Assembly: GCF_000220705.2 (NCBI RefSeq)
Contig: NZ_CP023202.1
Coordinates: forward strand, 2,418,001 to 2,482,000
Length of the DNA: 64,000 nucleotides
Reading direction: 5' to 3'
Source of the DNA: Streptomyces xinghaiensis S187
GTDB lineage: Bacteria; Actinomycetota; Actinomycetes; Streptomycetales; Streptomycetaceae
In this document: positions 16,496 through 25,157 of the stretch, one piece after another
Position numbering within the stretch: the first letter of the stretch is position 1
Layout: every line of letters begins with the position of its first letter
The notes under the pieces: model-generated
What the model was told of the DNA's origin: nothing
Seen by the model: only the letters and a program-made list of their open reading frames with translations
Database searches by the model: none
Position numbers and translations under genes: made by a program

Positions 16496-16648
16496 TTGCG
16501 CTTCCAGATCATGCACCTCGACGACATCGACGGCTCGGCCGTCGACTGCAGCGTTGTGGACGCCGCCTCCGTCAACCGGATCGTGCAGCAGGCGGCCGCG
16601 ACCGGCCGCCGCCTCTACATCCGCCCGGCCGAGACCCCGGCCTCGTAA
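16496..16648 (+). CDS. 50-residue conserved-looking protein with TTG start
   Basis: The TTG at 16496 has AAGGGAG seven bases upstream, so the start is well supported. The next ATG, at 16511, has no such site. The protein reads LRFQIMHLDDIDG..., continues with a SVNRIVQQAA helix and ends RRLYIRPAETPAS. It has no hydrophobic segment or cysteine motif beyond one Cys. Its size, clean codon bias and ribosome-binding site argue that it is real. I do not recognise a family. A relatively AT-rich patch at 16297-16335 may hold its promoter. Confidence 0.7.
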   Translation: MRFQIMHLDDIDGSAVDCSVVDAASVNRIVQQAAATGRRLYIRPAETPAS

Positions 16649-16703
16649 CCCGCGCCGCCGGGCCGGCCCGCGTCCGCGCCCGGCCGGACCGGCCGGGTGA
16701 TCA

Positions 16704-16733
16704 CGCCCCCGTACGCCACGGCGCACGGGGGCG
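16704..16733. terminator. Hairpin between the 50-residue gene and marC
   Basis: CGCCCCCGT and ACGGGGGCG pair around a 12-base loop in the 115-bp gap between convergent genes. Outer bases GATC/GGTC extend the stem imperfectly. Confidence 0.7.
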
Positions 16734-16763
16734 CGGTCATGCCGCGGGAACCCCGGGGCGGCG

Positions 16764-17369
16764 TCAGGCCTGCTCGACGAACTGGATGATCCCGTTGGCG
16801 ATCTGCTGCACCGCGATGGCCGACAGCAGCATCCCGGACAGCCTGGTCACCAGCACCACACCGCCGTCCTTGATCAGCCGGATGACCAGCAGCGAGTAGC
16901 GCATGACCAGCCACAGCACCACGTGCATCACCAGGATGGCCGCCCACACCGCGAGCTGACCGCCCAGGCCGTCCGCCTCCTGCACCGCCAGGATGACGGT
17001 GACGATCGCGCCGGGCCCAGCCAGCAGCGGCATCCCGAGCGGGACGAGCGCGACGTTGACGTCCTTGGTCTGCGTGGGCTCGTCCGTCTTGCCGGTCAGC
17101 AGGTCGAGGGCGATGAGCAGCAGCAGAAGCCCGCCCGCGACCATCAGCGCCGGGACGGAGACATGCAGGTAGTCGAGGATCTGCTGACCGAAGACCCCGA
17201 AGACGGCGATGACGCCGAAGGCGACGAACACCGCCTGGAGGGCCATCCGGCGCTGCACCTTGGAGGGCCGGCCGGAGGTCAGGGCGAGGAAGATCGGGGT
17301 GATACCGGGCGGATCCATGATCACGAAAAGGGTGACGAAGACCGAACCGAAGAGAGCGACGTCGAACAC
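16764..17369 (-). CDS. MarC-family integral membrane protein
   Basis: 201 residues with six hydrophobic segments in the 2+4 layout of MarC proteins. The N-terminal segment FVTLFVIMDPPGITPIFL carries the conserved DPPG turn, repeated in a degenerate form as MPLLAGPGAIVTVIL in the second half. MarC proteins were once linked to multiple antibiotic resistance, but this was not upheld and their transport function is unknown. The gene is 114 bp downstream of the PHP phosphoesterase gene on the same strand. Confidence 0.92.
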   Translation of the reverse strand: MFDVALFGSVFVTLFVIMDPPGITPIFLALTSGRPSKVQRRMALQAVFVAFGVIAVFGVFGQQILDYLHVSVPALMVAGGLLLLLIALDLLTGKTDEPTQTKDVNVALVPLGMPLLAGPGAIVTVILAVQEADGLGGQLAVWAAILVMHVVLWLVMRYSLLVIRLIKDGGVVLVTRLSGMLLSAIAVQQIANGIIQFVEQA

Positions 17370-17483
17370 GGGGGCGCCTTGCGGGAGGAGGGGTGGAGGA
17401 GACGGACGGCGGACGGCCGGCCGCGGCCCGGATGAGGGCGGGGGCGAACGGGCCCGGGAGGACGGGCCGGGAGCGGCCGGGGC

Positions 17484-18344
17484 TCAGCCGCCGGTGCCGG
17501 GCACGGGGAAGGCGCCGGTGGCCCGGCGCACGATCTCGCCGTAGATCTCGGGGTCGGTGGTGTACTCGCCGAGCCGGCAGCTCTTGCGGCTTCCGTGGTA
17601 GTCGCTCGATCCGGTGGTGAGCAGCCCGAGGTCCCCGGCCAGGGCACGCAGCCGGGCGCGGGCGGTGGCGTCGTGGTCCATGTGGTCCACCTCGATGCCG
17701 TCGAGGCCGGCCCCGGCCAGTTCCGCGATCTCGTCCTCGCCGATGTGCGCGACGCCGCGCCGTGCCGCCAGCGGGTGGGCGAGGACGGTGACCCCTCCGG
17801 CGGCCCGGACCAGCCGGACGGCCGCGAACGGGTCGAGTTCGTGCTTCTCGGCGTACGCCCGTCCGCCGTCCGCGAGCCAGTCGGGGGTGAAGGCGTCCGG
17901 CACGCTGCCGACGACCCCCAGCTCGACCAGGGCCGTGGCGATGTGCGGGCGCCCGACGGAGCCGTCACCGGCGATCCGCGCCACCTGTTCCCAGGTGACC
18001 GGGACGCCCAGATCGCGCAGTTTGGCGACCATCGCCCGGGCGCGCGGCACCCGGTCGTCCCGGACCAGCTCCCGTTCCCGCTCCAGTTCCGGCTCGTCCG
18101 GGTCGAACAGGTAGGCCAGCAGATGGAGCCCGGTCCCGCCGGACGTACGGCAGGACAGCTCGGCGCCGGTGACCAGCGTGAGCCCCTCCGGGAGCGCGGC
18201 GGCGGCTTCGGCGTGGCCGCGGACCGTGTCGTGGTCGGTCAGCGCGACCACGTCCAGTCCGGCCGCGGCGGCGTTCCGCACCAGCTCGGCGGGGGTGTCG
18301 GTACCGTCCGAGGCCGTGGAGTGGGTGTGCAGGTCGATGCGCAC
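17484..18344 (-). CDS. PHP-domain phosphoesterase (RNase AM/YciV-like)
   Basis: 286 residues. All PHP metal ligands are visible: DLHTHS at the N-terminus, LTDHDT, a glutamate in GAELSC, HPLAAR and a terminal GSSDYHG. The small insertion between the second and third motifs matches the stand-alone PHP proteins related to E. coli YciV, which degrade 3',5'-nucleotides and short RNA ends. The gene precedes marC on the same strand and may be co-transcribed with it. The start at 18344 (MRIDLHTHS) places the first ligands right at the N-terminus, as usual. Confidence 0.9.
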   Translation of the reverse strand: MRIDLHTHSTASDGTDTPAELVRNAAAAGLDVVALTDHDTVRGHAEAAAALPEGLTLVTGAELSCRTSGGTGLHLLAYLFDPDEPELERERELVRDDRVPRARAMVAKLRDLGVPVTWEQVARIAGDGSVGRPHIATALVELGVVGSVPDAFTPDWLADGGRAYAEKHELDPFAAVRLVRAAGGVTVLAHPLAARRGVAHIGEDEIAELAGAGLDGIEVDHMDHDATARARLRALAGDLGLLTTGSSDYHGSRKSCRLGEYTTDPEIYGEIVRRATGAFPVPGTGG

Positions 18345-18531
18345 GGCACGGCTCCAGGGACGGTACGGGACGGTGAGGGACGACGCTCCACTCTACCGGG
18401 GCCCGCACGCCTGCCCCGGGGCCGTCCGGCCCTGCCCGTACGGGCCCACCGGGCCACACGTCACGGCGGCACCGGACAGGGCTCCGCGGGGGCCGCCGCC
18501 CGCCGGGGGCGGGACCGGACGAGGAGCGGGA

Positions 18532-19170
18532 TCAGGTGAGCAGGCGCGGGGAGAGCGCGCCGCAGGGCAGCAGGTCGACCTCGGCACCCGCGTCCCGCAG
18601 GTCGGTGAGGACCAGCTCGTCGTACATCAGCAGCCCGGTCTGCTCGGGCCAGACGATGGCCCAGAGCCACATGCCGAGCGCCTCACCGGCGAAGACGGCG
18701 CGGTCCGGCGGGACCTCCCGGACGGGCCAGAGGGGGGTGGGCCGGCCGGCCGCGTGCAGCTTCACGTCCGGCGGGTCGTCCACGCGCAGGTGGGGGCCGG
18801 GGTCCGGGCCGTCGATCCCCGCGTAGCGGGCGCCCAGTCCGACGCCCAGTTCCTCGGCGACGAGCAGCAGTTCGCCCATGCCGCCCAGCGGGCCGGGGCC
18901 GGAGCAGGCGACGGCGGTGGCGCGGCCGCCGCTGCGGTCGTCACCCGCGCACGCGATGCCGGTGAACAGCCAGCCGACCGGCAGCGGCCAGGGCATCCAC
19001 ACCGGGACCCGGGCCCGCTTCACCACGACCGTGAGGGCTTCGACGCTGGGCGGGACGACCGGCTGCAGGGGATGAACCGTGCCGTGCAGACCGCACTGCC
19101 AGGTGTCCGCGAAGAGTCCGGGAGGCCGGACCCTCCCACCGCACTTCGGGCAACTCGGTTCACCCCTCAT
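18532..19170 (-). CDS. DUF6758-type zinc-ribbon protein
   Basis: 212 residues from the ATG at 19170. A TTG at 19179 with GGAG upstream would add three residues and cannot be excluded. The N-terminus has CPKCGGRV and a later Cys/His pair (WQCGLHGTVH), suggesting a zinc ribbon. The body contains repeated glycine-rich motifs (CSGPGPLGGMGELLLVAEELGVGLGARYAG) and a Trp-rich end. It matches a widespread Streptomyces family with no assigned function. It follows the SUFU gene on the same strand after a 133-bp gap. Confidence 0.8.
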   Translation of the reverse strand: MRGEPSCPKCGGRVRPPGLFADTWQCGLHGTVHPLQPVVPPSVEALTVVVKRARVPVWMPWPLPVGWLFTGIACAGDDRSGGRATAVACSGPGPLGGMGELLLVAEELGVGLGARYAGIDGPDPGPHLRVDDPPDVKLHAAGRPTPLWPVREVPPDRAVFAGEALGMWLWAIVWPEQTGLLMYDELVLTDLRDAGAEVDLLPCGALSPRLLT

Positions 19171-19303
19171 AAGGACCAACGGTCCTCTCCGGCACCCGTC
19201 GCGTCAAGGACGATCACTCGTCCGGGGGCGCAAAAGTCCGACAAACGCCGGACGCATATGACATCCCGCGGACGTATCCGGCACGGCCCGCCGCCGGCCA
19301 CCG

Positions 19304-19891
19304 TCAGTCCGCCAGGGCGACGCCCGCGCGCAGCGGATCGCGCAGGTCCGTGCCGTGGGCCAGCCAGCGCTCCTCCAGCGCCGCGGCACCGTGCACCCGC
19401 TTCCACGCCGCCTCGTTGGCCGTCATCGGCAGCAGGGGGAGGAAGCGGACGGGGTCCATGGGCTCGTCCAGCTCCAGGTCCTCCACCAGACCGCCCGGCT
19501 CGGCCACCAGGACGGAGTCGAAGGGCGCCCCGGACCAGAGCGGTTCGCCGAGGCCGAGCGAGGCGCCGGGGGCGATCACCACGCCCTCCACCTGCGGGGA
19601 GGCTGCGAGCACGGCCAGCGGCCGGAACACCTGGTCGGTGTCCGCGTATCCCGGACGGACGGAGAGGACGAGCTCGGCGCGCGGGCCGCGCACCGGGTCG
19701 GCGGTCACGGCCGTCGGGTCGGTCATGGGGTGGGCGGACATCCCGAGCGTGGCGTATCTCACGAGACCCTCGTCGCGGAAGCGGAGCACCTCGATGCGGT
19801 CCGCGCCCAGGAAGGTGACGGCCGCGCGGGCCTCGGGCTCGCCGAGTGCGGAGCTCAGCCGGGCTTCCACCAGCTGCGAAACGTGGGACAT
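19304..19891 (-). CDS. Suppressor-of-fused (SUFU) domain protein
   Basis: 195 residues from the ATG at 19891. The sequence has the SUFU-like pattern: an RIEVLRF strand, YATLGMS.HPM, ELVLSV, then ASPQVEGVVIAPG, LWSGAPFDSVLV, and the C-terminal FLPLLPMTANEAAWKRVHG motif. In animals SUFU binds Gli factors. Bacterial versions often belong to polymorphic-toxin immunity families or are stand-alone proteins of unknown role. No toxin gene is adjacent, so an immunity role is only a possibility. It is divergent from corA across 548 bp. Confidence 0.8.
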   Translation of the reverse strand: MSHVSQLVEARLSSALGEPEARAAVTFLGADRIEVLRFRDEGLVRYATLGMSAHPMTDPTAVTADPVRGPRAELVLSVRPGYADTDQVFRPLAVLAASPQVEGVVIAPGASLGLGEPLWSGAPFDSVLVAEPGGLVEDLELDEPMDPVRFLPLLPMTANEAAWKRVHGAAALEERWLAHGTDLRDPLRAGVALAD

Positions 19892-19960
19892 GGGGCGAGC
19901 ATAGACGCGAGGGAGAAGGGCGGGGCGCCCGTGCGGAGGCGTCCCGGCATCACATATGAC

Positions 19961-19969
19961 TGCTAGTCT
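19961..19969 (+). promoter_or_regulatory. Candidate extended -10 promoter for corA
   Basis: TGCTAGTCT combines a TG dinucleotide with a -10 hexamer TAGTCT inside the most AT-rich patch of the region. No clear -35 is present, as expected for extended -10 promoters. Confidence 0.45.
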
Positions 19970-20093
19970 GGGCCGTCGGCCAGGACGTGCGTGCGAGAGC
20001 ACCGTCCGGACGCGGCCGGATGTCAGTCTCGCGGCACGCGCCGCGATCGGCGCTTCCCCCACGGGGGACCGACCGGAGGAGGTGGGGCTGCAC

Positions 20094-20159
20094 ATGGATC
20101 CGAGTCGACCGTGCAGTACCGGCAGCTCTTCCGCACCGCGGCTGTTCCTCGCGATCTGA
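20094..20159 (+). CDS. Putative 21-residue leader peptide upstream of corA
   Basis: The ATG at 20094 has GGAGGAGG 11 bases upstream. The ORF begins MDPSRP, has a serine-rich middle and ends RLFLAI before TGA at 20157. It ends 280 bp before corA. The start M-Asp-Pro-x-x-Pro resembles the start of the Salmonella/E. coli MgtL leader peptide (M-Glu-Pro-x-Pro), where an acidic/proline start makes ribosomes fall off at low magnesium. The likeness is short and could be chance. No function is proven. Confidence 0.45.
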   Translation: MDPSRPCSTGSSSAPRLFLAI

Positions 20160-20439
20160 GCCCTGACGTACCCCACCGCGCAGCGCGGTAATCGTCCGGT
20201 CCCAGGATTTCTCCCCACCGCCCGAGGGCACCCGGAGACCGTCACCGCGGAGTTCCGCAGCGCACGGCGGAAGAGCGTTCCGTCTCCATCCCGTTCCGTG
20301 TCCGCAGCGATACCCGCCGCTCGCCGCGCGACCCGCCGCACCGCCGGCTTTGCGGACGTTCGGCCGTACGCCGCCGTACGCCCCCATTCCCGGCAGTGCT
20401 GCCCGTCCGCCCGGTGGCCGGCCCGCGAAGGAGCTTGCC

Positions 20440-21576
20440 ATGTCCATGATCCGCGACCTGCGAGCGGCGGTGCGCCCGTCGTTCCGTCCCTCCCTGCGCA
20501 AGGGACACCCCTACCCGGGCGCGGCCGTCCCGCCCGGCTGCCCCGACGCCCCGAGCGCCGTGGTGGACTGCGCCGTCTACCAGGACGGCCGCCGCAGCCG
20601 CGACCGCCTCTCCCCCGCCGCCGCCGTGGAGCGGGTGCGCTCCGAGGGCGGCTTCGTCTGGATCGGCCTGCACGAGCCGACGGAGGCCGAATTCGCCGGT
20701 ATCGCCCGGGAGTTCGAGCTGCACCCGCTGGCCGTCGAGGACGCCGTCCACGCCCACCAGCGGCCGAAGCTGGAGCGCTACGACGACACCCTCTTCACCG
20801 TCTTCAAGACCATCCACTACGTGAAGCACGCCGAACTCACCGCCACCAGCGAGGTCGTGGAGACCGGCGAGGTCATGTGCTTCACCGGCCGGGACTTCGT
20901 CATCACCGTCCGGCACGGCGGCCACGGGTCCCTGCGGGGCCTCCGCCACCGGCTGGAGGACGACCCGGAACTGCTGGTCAAAGGGCCCTCCGTGGTGCTG
21001 CACGCCATCGCCGACCAGACCGTCGACGGCTACATCGCGGTCGCCGACGCCGTGCAGGACGACATCGACGAGGTCGAGATCGATGTCTTCAGCTCGGCGC
21101 CGGCCGGCGGCGGGACGCGCGGCGGAACCCGCGGCGGCGACGCCGGGCGCATCTACCAGCTCAAGCGCGAGGTCCTGGAGTTCAAGCGGGCGGTCTCGCC
21201 CCTGCTGCGGCCGATGCAGCTGCTCAGCGAGCGGCCGATGCGGATGGTCGACCCGGAGATCCAGACCTACTTCCGGGACGTCGCCGACCACCTCGCCCGG
21301 GTCAACGAGCAGGTGGTCTCCTTCGACGACCTGCTCAACTCGATCCTCCAGGCCAACCTGGCGCAGGCGACCGTCGCGCAGAACGAGGACATGCGCAAGA
21401 TCACGGCCTGGGCAGCCATCATCGCCGTCCCCACCATGATCTGCGGGGTCTACGGCATGAACTTCTCCTACATGCCGGAGACCGACTGGAAGTACGGCTA
21501 TCCCGTGGTGATGGCGGCGATCGCCGGGATCTGTCTCACCATGTACCGGCTCTTCAAGCGCAACGGCTGGCTGTGA
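20440..21576 (+). CDS. corA: CorA-family magnesium/cobalt transporter
   Basis: 378 residues from the ATG at 20440, with GAAGGAG seven bases upstream. The large cytosolic N-terminal domain (to about residue 310) is followed by two transmembrane helices. The first ends with the signature YGMNFSYMPE (GMN motif), the second is PVVMAAIAGICLTMYRLF, and a short basic tail KRNGWL follows. It forms a pentameric channel for Mg2+ or Co2+. A Gly-rich insertion (GGGTRGGTRGGDAG) near residue 225 is unusual and probably a flexible loop in the cytosolic funnel. The long leader suggests post-transcriptional control. Confidence 0.93.
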   Translation: MSMIRDLRAAVRPSFRPSLRKGHPYPGAAVPPGCPDAPSAVVDCAVYQDGRRSRDRLSPAAAVERVRSEGGFVWIGLHEPTEAEFAGIAREFELHPLAVEDAVHAHQRPKLERYDDTLFTVFKTIHYVKHAELTATSEVVETGEVMCFTGRDFVITVRHGGHGSLRGLRHRLEDDPELLVKGPSVVLHAIADQTVDGYIAVADAVQDDIDEVEIDVFSSAPAGGGTRGGTRGGDAGRIYQLKREVLEFKRAVSPLLRPMQLLSERPMRMVDPEIQTYFRDVADHLARVNEQVVSFDDLLNSILQANLAQATVAQNEDMRKITAWAAIIAVPTMICGVYGMNFSYMPETDWKYGYPVVMAAIAGICLTMYRLFKRNGWL

Positions 21577-21607
21577 CCGCCCGCCGCGGCTGCGTAGGCT
21601 GGCGGGC

Positions 21608-22159
21608 ATGACAAGCACGCAGGGGCAGACGGGGGCGCCGGCGACGCCGCTGGAACGCGCGATCGTCGAGGAGGCCGCGAAGAAGTCCGCGCTGGTCTGG
21701 GTGCGGGGCTCCGAGGGCCCGGACCGCGCCCTGTGGCACGTCTGGCACGAGGGCGCCGTGTGCGTGGTCGGCGACGGCCCCGGCGAGCAGCCGCTCACCG
21801 GGCTCGGCCGGGCGGACGGCGCCCGCGCCACCGTGACGGTGACCGTGCGGAGCAAGGACAAGGGCGGGCGGCTGGTCTCCTTCGAGGCCGCCGTCGCCGA
21901 ACTCCCGCCCCATTCCGGGGAGTGGGCCGCGGCCGTGGCCGAGCTCAAGGGCAAGCGGCTCAACGCGCCCGACTCCGAGACCATCACCGAGCGGTGGGCG
22001 CGCGAGTGCCGGGTGCTGCGGCTGACCCCGGCCGGCGGTCCGGCGCCGCTGCCGGACGGTTCGCTGGCCGCGGCCCCGCCGGCCACGCCCGCCACCACCC
22101 GGCGGGCGGCGCCGGGCGCGCTGCCGAAGCTGCTGCTGCGCGGGCGCGGGCGCCGCTGA
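21608..22159 (+). CDS. Conserved actinobacterial protein of unknown function
   Basis: 183 residues, starting 31 bp after corA in the same direction and possibly co-transcribed. The first 130 residues look like a small alpha/beta or split-barrel domain (SALVWVRG, RALWHVWHEGAVCVVGDGPGEQP, ATVTVTVRSKDKGGRLVSFEAAV). The last 50 are Pro/Ala-rich and end in a basic RGRGRR. There is no signal peptide. A relation to FMN-binding split-barrel proteins is possible from the strand pattern but not demonstrated. I cannot name a function. Confidence 0.75.
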   Translation: MTSTQGQTGAPATPLERAIVEEAAKKSALVWVRGSEGPDRALWHVWHEGAVCVVGDGPGEQPLTGLGRADGARATVTVTVRSKDKGGRLVSFEAAVAELPPHSGEWAAAVAELKGKRLNAPDSETITERWARECRVLRLTPAGGPAPLPDGSLAAAPPATPATTRRAAPGALPKLLLRGRGRR

Positions 22160-22260
22160 CGCGGAGCGGGACGGGCCGAGGGAAGCGGGCCGGGGGAGCG
22201 CGCCGAGCAGAACGGGGCGTACGGGACGTACGGCGCGGCGGCGCGGCGGCCGTGCCTCCG

Positions 22261-23028
22261 TCACTCCGTGGTGATCTCCTGCCCGTAGTCGACGATGTCG
22301 TCCTTCTCCGGGGCCTTGAGCCCGAAGTCCTTGTTCCAGTCGGTGAGCCGGAGAACCCCCGCGTCCCCGGCCCGCTGGAAGCGCAGCGGATACGGCGTGC
22401 CCTCCAGGGAGACGTCGATGGTGCCGCCGGTGCCGCCACCGGCGGCCACCCGTATCGCGCGGACGCCGCCGATCTCCGTGCGCTCCCCCTTGGACCGGTC
22501 GCCGTGCAGGACGAGCAGCCCGTCGAGCAGCACGCTCATGTCGGTGAACCCGGTGAACTGCTGGTACGCGGGGTCGGCCGGGGGCACCTTGACGTACTTG
22601 TCGTCGAGTTTCCCGGCCGCCTCGGCGTCGGCCTTGCTCGGCTTCTCCTGCTGGCTCTTCCAGAACGCCGCGTCGGCCTTGAGGTAGAGGTCCTTCTTCA
22701 CGCGCAGCAGTTCGAAGGTGCTGGAGCCGGTGGTGACCCGGCCGCTGCCGCCGTCCTCCCTGAGCCGCATGTCGAGCTCGTACGTCCGGCCCTTGCTCAC
22801 GACGTTGCCGGACAGCCGGACGGCGTCGGCCGCGTCCGCCGCCTTGATGGCCCGGCCCTCGATCTTCTTGGCGGAGAGCTTGCCGACCCCGTTCGTTCCC
22901 GCGTCCGGATCCTCCTCCTCCGCGGAGCATCCCGTGAGGGCCGCGGTGAATCCCAGCAACACCGCGGCCACAGACGCCGCGTAGCGTGTGCGGGGGGCGG
23001 CGGCCGTGGTCCGGAGATGTGCGGTCAC
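22261..23028 (-). CDS. Lipoprotein (LppX/LprG-like, LolA-type fold)
   Basis: 255 residues from the GTG at 23028, with AGGAGG nine bases upstream. The signal peptide ends in AALTGC, a clear lipobox. The mature part has the pattern of LprG/LppX proteins: KGRTYELDMRLREDGGSGRVTTGSSTFELLRVKKDLYLKAD strands forming a half-barrel, YVKVPPADPAYQQF, and SLEGTPYPLRFQR later. Mycobacterial relatives carry lipids or lipoglycans across the envelope. A similar cell-envelope role is inferred here. It converges with the upstream unknown gene and is divergent from the MgtE_N/CBS gene. Confidence 0.85.
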   Translation of the reverse strand: MTAHLRTTAAAPRTRYAASVAAVLLGFTAALTGCSAEEEDPDAGTNGVGKLSAKKIEGRAIKAADAADAVRLSGNVVSKGRTYELDMRLREDGGSGRVTTGSSTFELLRVKKDLYLKADAAFWKSQQEKPSKADAEAAGKLDDKYVKVPPADPAYQQFTGFTDMSVLLDGLLVLHGDRSKGERTEIGGVRAIRVAAGGGTGGTIDVSLEGTPYPLRFQRAGDAGVLRLTDWNKDFGLKAPEKDDIVDYGQEITTE

Positions 23029-23197
23029 GTCGGTTGTGCCTCCTGAGTGCGGGGGAACTGGACGGCAGCGTACCGGTGCTGTCCAGGCCCCCCGGCGGGC
23101 CCGCGGGCCGCCGCCGGCACCACGGCGGGCGGGACCGGGGCACGTTAGCCTGAACCCAGTCATCAGCCCGTTTTTCCCGGCAAAGGAGACCCGCGCC

Positions 23198-24484
23198 ATG
23201 GCGTCAGGCACCCCCCGGGTGTTCGTCTCGCACCTCGCGGGTGTCCCGGTGTTCGATCCCAATGGCGACCAGGTGGGGCGGGTCCGGGACCTCGTGGCGA
23301 TGCTGCGGCTGGGGAACAGACCGCCGAGGCTGGTCGGTCTGGTCGTCGAGGTGGTCAGCCGGCGGCGCATCTTCGTGCCCATGACCCGGGTGACCGGCGT
23401 CGAGTCGGGGCAGGTGATCACCACCGGTGTGGTGAACATGCGCCGCTTCGAGCAGCGGGCGACCGAGACCCTGGTGCTCGGCGAACTGCTCGACCGGCGC
23501 GTGCGCCTGGTGGAGAGCGGTGAGGAGGTGACGGTGCTCGACGTGGGGATCATCCAGCTCCCGGCCCGCCGCGACTGGGAGATCGACAAGGTGTTCGTCC
23601 GGCGCGGCAAGGGCGGCGCCCTGCGGCGGCGCGGGGAGGCGCTGACCGTCGACTGGTCGGCCGTCACCGGCTTCTCCCTGGAGGAGCACGGCCAGGGCGC
23701 CGCCAACCTGCTCGCCACCTTCGAACAGCTGCGCCCGGCCGACCTGGCCAATGTGCTGCACCACCTCTCCGCCAAGCGCCGCGTGGAGGTCGCCTCGGCC
23801 CTCGACGACGACCGCCTCGCCGACATCCTCGAGGAACTCCCGGAGGACGACCGGGTGGAGATCATGGGCAAGCTCAAGGAGGAGCGCGCCGCGGACGTCC
23901 TGGAGGCGATGGACCCGGACGACGCCGCCGACCTGCTCTCCGAGCTGCCCGAGCGCCACAAGGACCGGCTCCTCGCCCTGATGCAGCCGCAGGAGGCCGC
24001 CGGCGTCCTGCGGCTGATGTCGTACGAGGAGCGCACGGCCGGCGGTCTGATGACCACCGACCCGATCGTGCTGCGCCCGGACGCGACCGTCGCCCACGCG
24101 CTGGCCCGGGTCCGCAACAGCGACCTCTCCCCCGCGCTGGCCGCCCAGGTGTACGTCACCCGGCCGCCGGACGAGACCCCCACCGGCAAGTTCCTCGGCA
24201 CCGTGCACTTCCAGCGCCTGCTGCGCGACCCGCCGTTCACCCTCGTCGGCTCCATCGTCGACAAGGACCTGCAGCCGCTGCGCCCCGAGACCCCGCTGAC
24301 CGAGATCACCAGCTATCTCGCCACCTACAACCTGGTCGCGGCCGCCGTCGTCGACGAGGGCGGTTCGCTGCTGGGCGCGGTGACCGTCGACGACGTCCTC
24401 GACCACCTGCTCCCGGAGGACTGGCGGGAGACGGAGTTCCACGGGCCGGCCGGCATCGAGAACCTGTCCGGAGGCAGCCGATGA
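23198..24484 (+). CDS. PRC-barrel, MgtE_N and CBS domain protein without channel
   Basis: 428 residues from the ATG at 23198, with AAAGGAG upstream. Domain order: an N-terminal PRC-barrel-like region (VFDPNGDQVGRVRDLV and a second copy), the MgtE N-terminal superhelix (residues about 170-280, with repeated LADILEELPEDDRVEIM and DAADLLSELPE units), then a CBS pair (GGLMTTDPIVLRPDATV and VVDEGGSLLGAVTVDDVLDHLLP). The transmembrane part of MgtE is absent, so it cannot be a transporter alone. It is probably a Mg2+- or nucleotide-sensing regulator. The stop overlaps the DUF1003 start by four bases. Confidence 0.9.
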   Translation: MASGTPRVFVSHLAGVPVFDPNGDQVGRVRDLVAMLRLGNRPPRLVGLVVEVVSRRRIFVPMTRVTGVESGQVITTGVVNMRRFEQRATETLVLGELLDRRVRLVESGEEVTVLDVGIIQLPARRDWEIDKVFVRRGKGGALRRRGEALTVDWSAVTGFSLEEHGQGAANLLATFEQLRPADLANVLHHLSAKRRVEVASALDDDRLADILEELPEDDRVEIMGKLKEERAADVLEAMDPDDAADLLSELPERHKDRLLALMQPQEAAGVLRLMSYEERTAGGLMTTDPIVLRPDATVAHALARVRNSDLSPALAAQVYVTRPPDETPTGKFLGTVHFQRLLRDPPFTLVGSIVDKDLQPLRPETPLTEITSYLATYNLVAAAVVDEGGSLLGAVTVDDVLDHLLPEDWRETEFHGPAGIENLSGGSR

Positions 24485-24984
24485 GCACGACCGAACGCAC
24501 CCGCCTCGACCAGCCGCGGGCCCCCCGCCGCAGCCTGATGCCCGAGTACGACCCGGAGGCCTTCGGCCGCGTCTCCGAGAAGATCGCGCGGTTCCTCGGC
24601 ACCGGGCGGTTCATCGTCTGGATGACGGTCGTCATCGTGCTGTGGCTGCTGTGGAACACCTTCGGCCCGGCCGCGCTGCGCTTCGACGAGTACCCGTTCA
24701 TCTTCCTGACGCTGATGCTCTCCCTGCAGGCGTCCTACGCCGCGCCGCTGATCCTGCTCGCGCAGAACCGGCAGGACGACCGGGACCGGGTCAACCTCGA
24801 ACAGGACCGCAAGCAGAACGAGCGCAGCATCGCGGACACCGAGTATCTGACCCGGGAGATCGCCGCCCTGCGGATGGGCCTGGGCGAGGTCGCCACCCGG
24901 GACTGGATCCGCTCCGAGTTCCAGGACCTGCTCAAGGAGCTGGAGGGCCGTACGGCGGCCGGCGAGCGCTCCGCGGAGCGCTGA
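24481..24984 (+). CDS. DUF1003 membrane protein
   Basis: 167 residues. Its ATG overlaps the previous stop (ATGA), so translation is coupled to the MgtE_N/CBS gene. The DUF1003 core is two transmembrane helices (FIVWMTVVIVLWLLWN and YPFIFLTLMLSLQASYAAPLILLAQNR) with the family's FDEYPFIFLNL-type linker, followed by a charged cytosolic coil EQDRKQNERSIADTEYLTREIAALR. The function is unknown. The coupling to a Mg-sensing-type partner suggests the two work together. Confidence 0.9.
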   Translation: MSTTERTRLDQPRAPRRSLMPEYDPEAFGRVSEKIARFLGTGRFIVWMTVVIVLWLLWNTFGPAALRFDEYPFIFLTLMLSLQASYAAPLILLAQNRQDDRDRVNLEQDRKQNERSIADTEYLTREIAALRMGLGEVATRDWIRSEFQDLLKELEGRTAAGERSAER

Positions 24985-25157
24985 CGGCGGGGCCGGGGCA
25001 CCGCCCCGCTCCCGTCCGGGCCCGGACCGCCGCGCGGCCCGCCGCCCGGCCCGTCCCGCTCCCGTCCGCGCCCGTCCGCGCCCCGGCTCCGGGAACTGTG
25101 ACGCACCTCCCGGACCGGCCGTCCGCACAGCCGCGCGGGCGCCGTACCATCGACGGT

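Larger units (their letters stand above)
19892..20439. other. 548-bp region upstream of corA with candidate promoter and leader peptide
   Basis: Apart from the leader ORF below, no gene is seen. An extended -10 (TGCTAGTCT, 19961-19969) would give a leader of about 460 nt before corA. The leader contains a CCCCC/GGGGG hairpin at about 20055-20070 just before the leader ORF ribosome-binding site, the 21-codon ORF, and an ACCGCG/CGCGGT hairpin at 20175-20189 just after it. Confidence 0.55.

Noticed and set aside
20160..20439. Riboswitch (M-box or ydaO type) upstream of corA
   Set aside because: I could not find the conserved core sequences of either class, so only a leader ORF and hairpins are reported.
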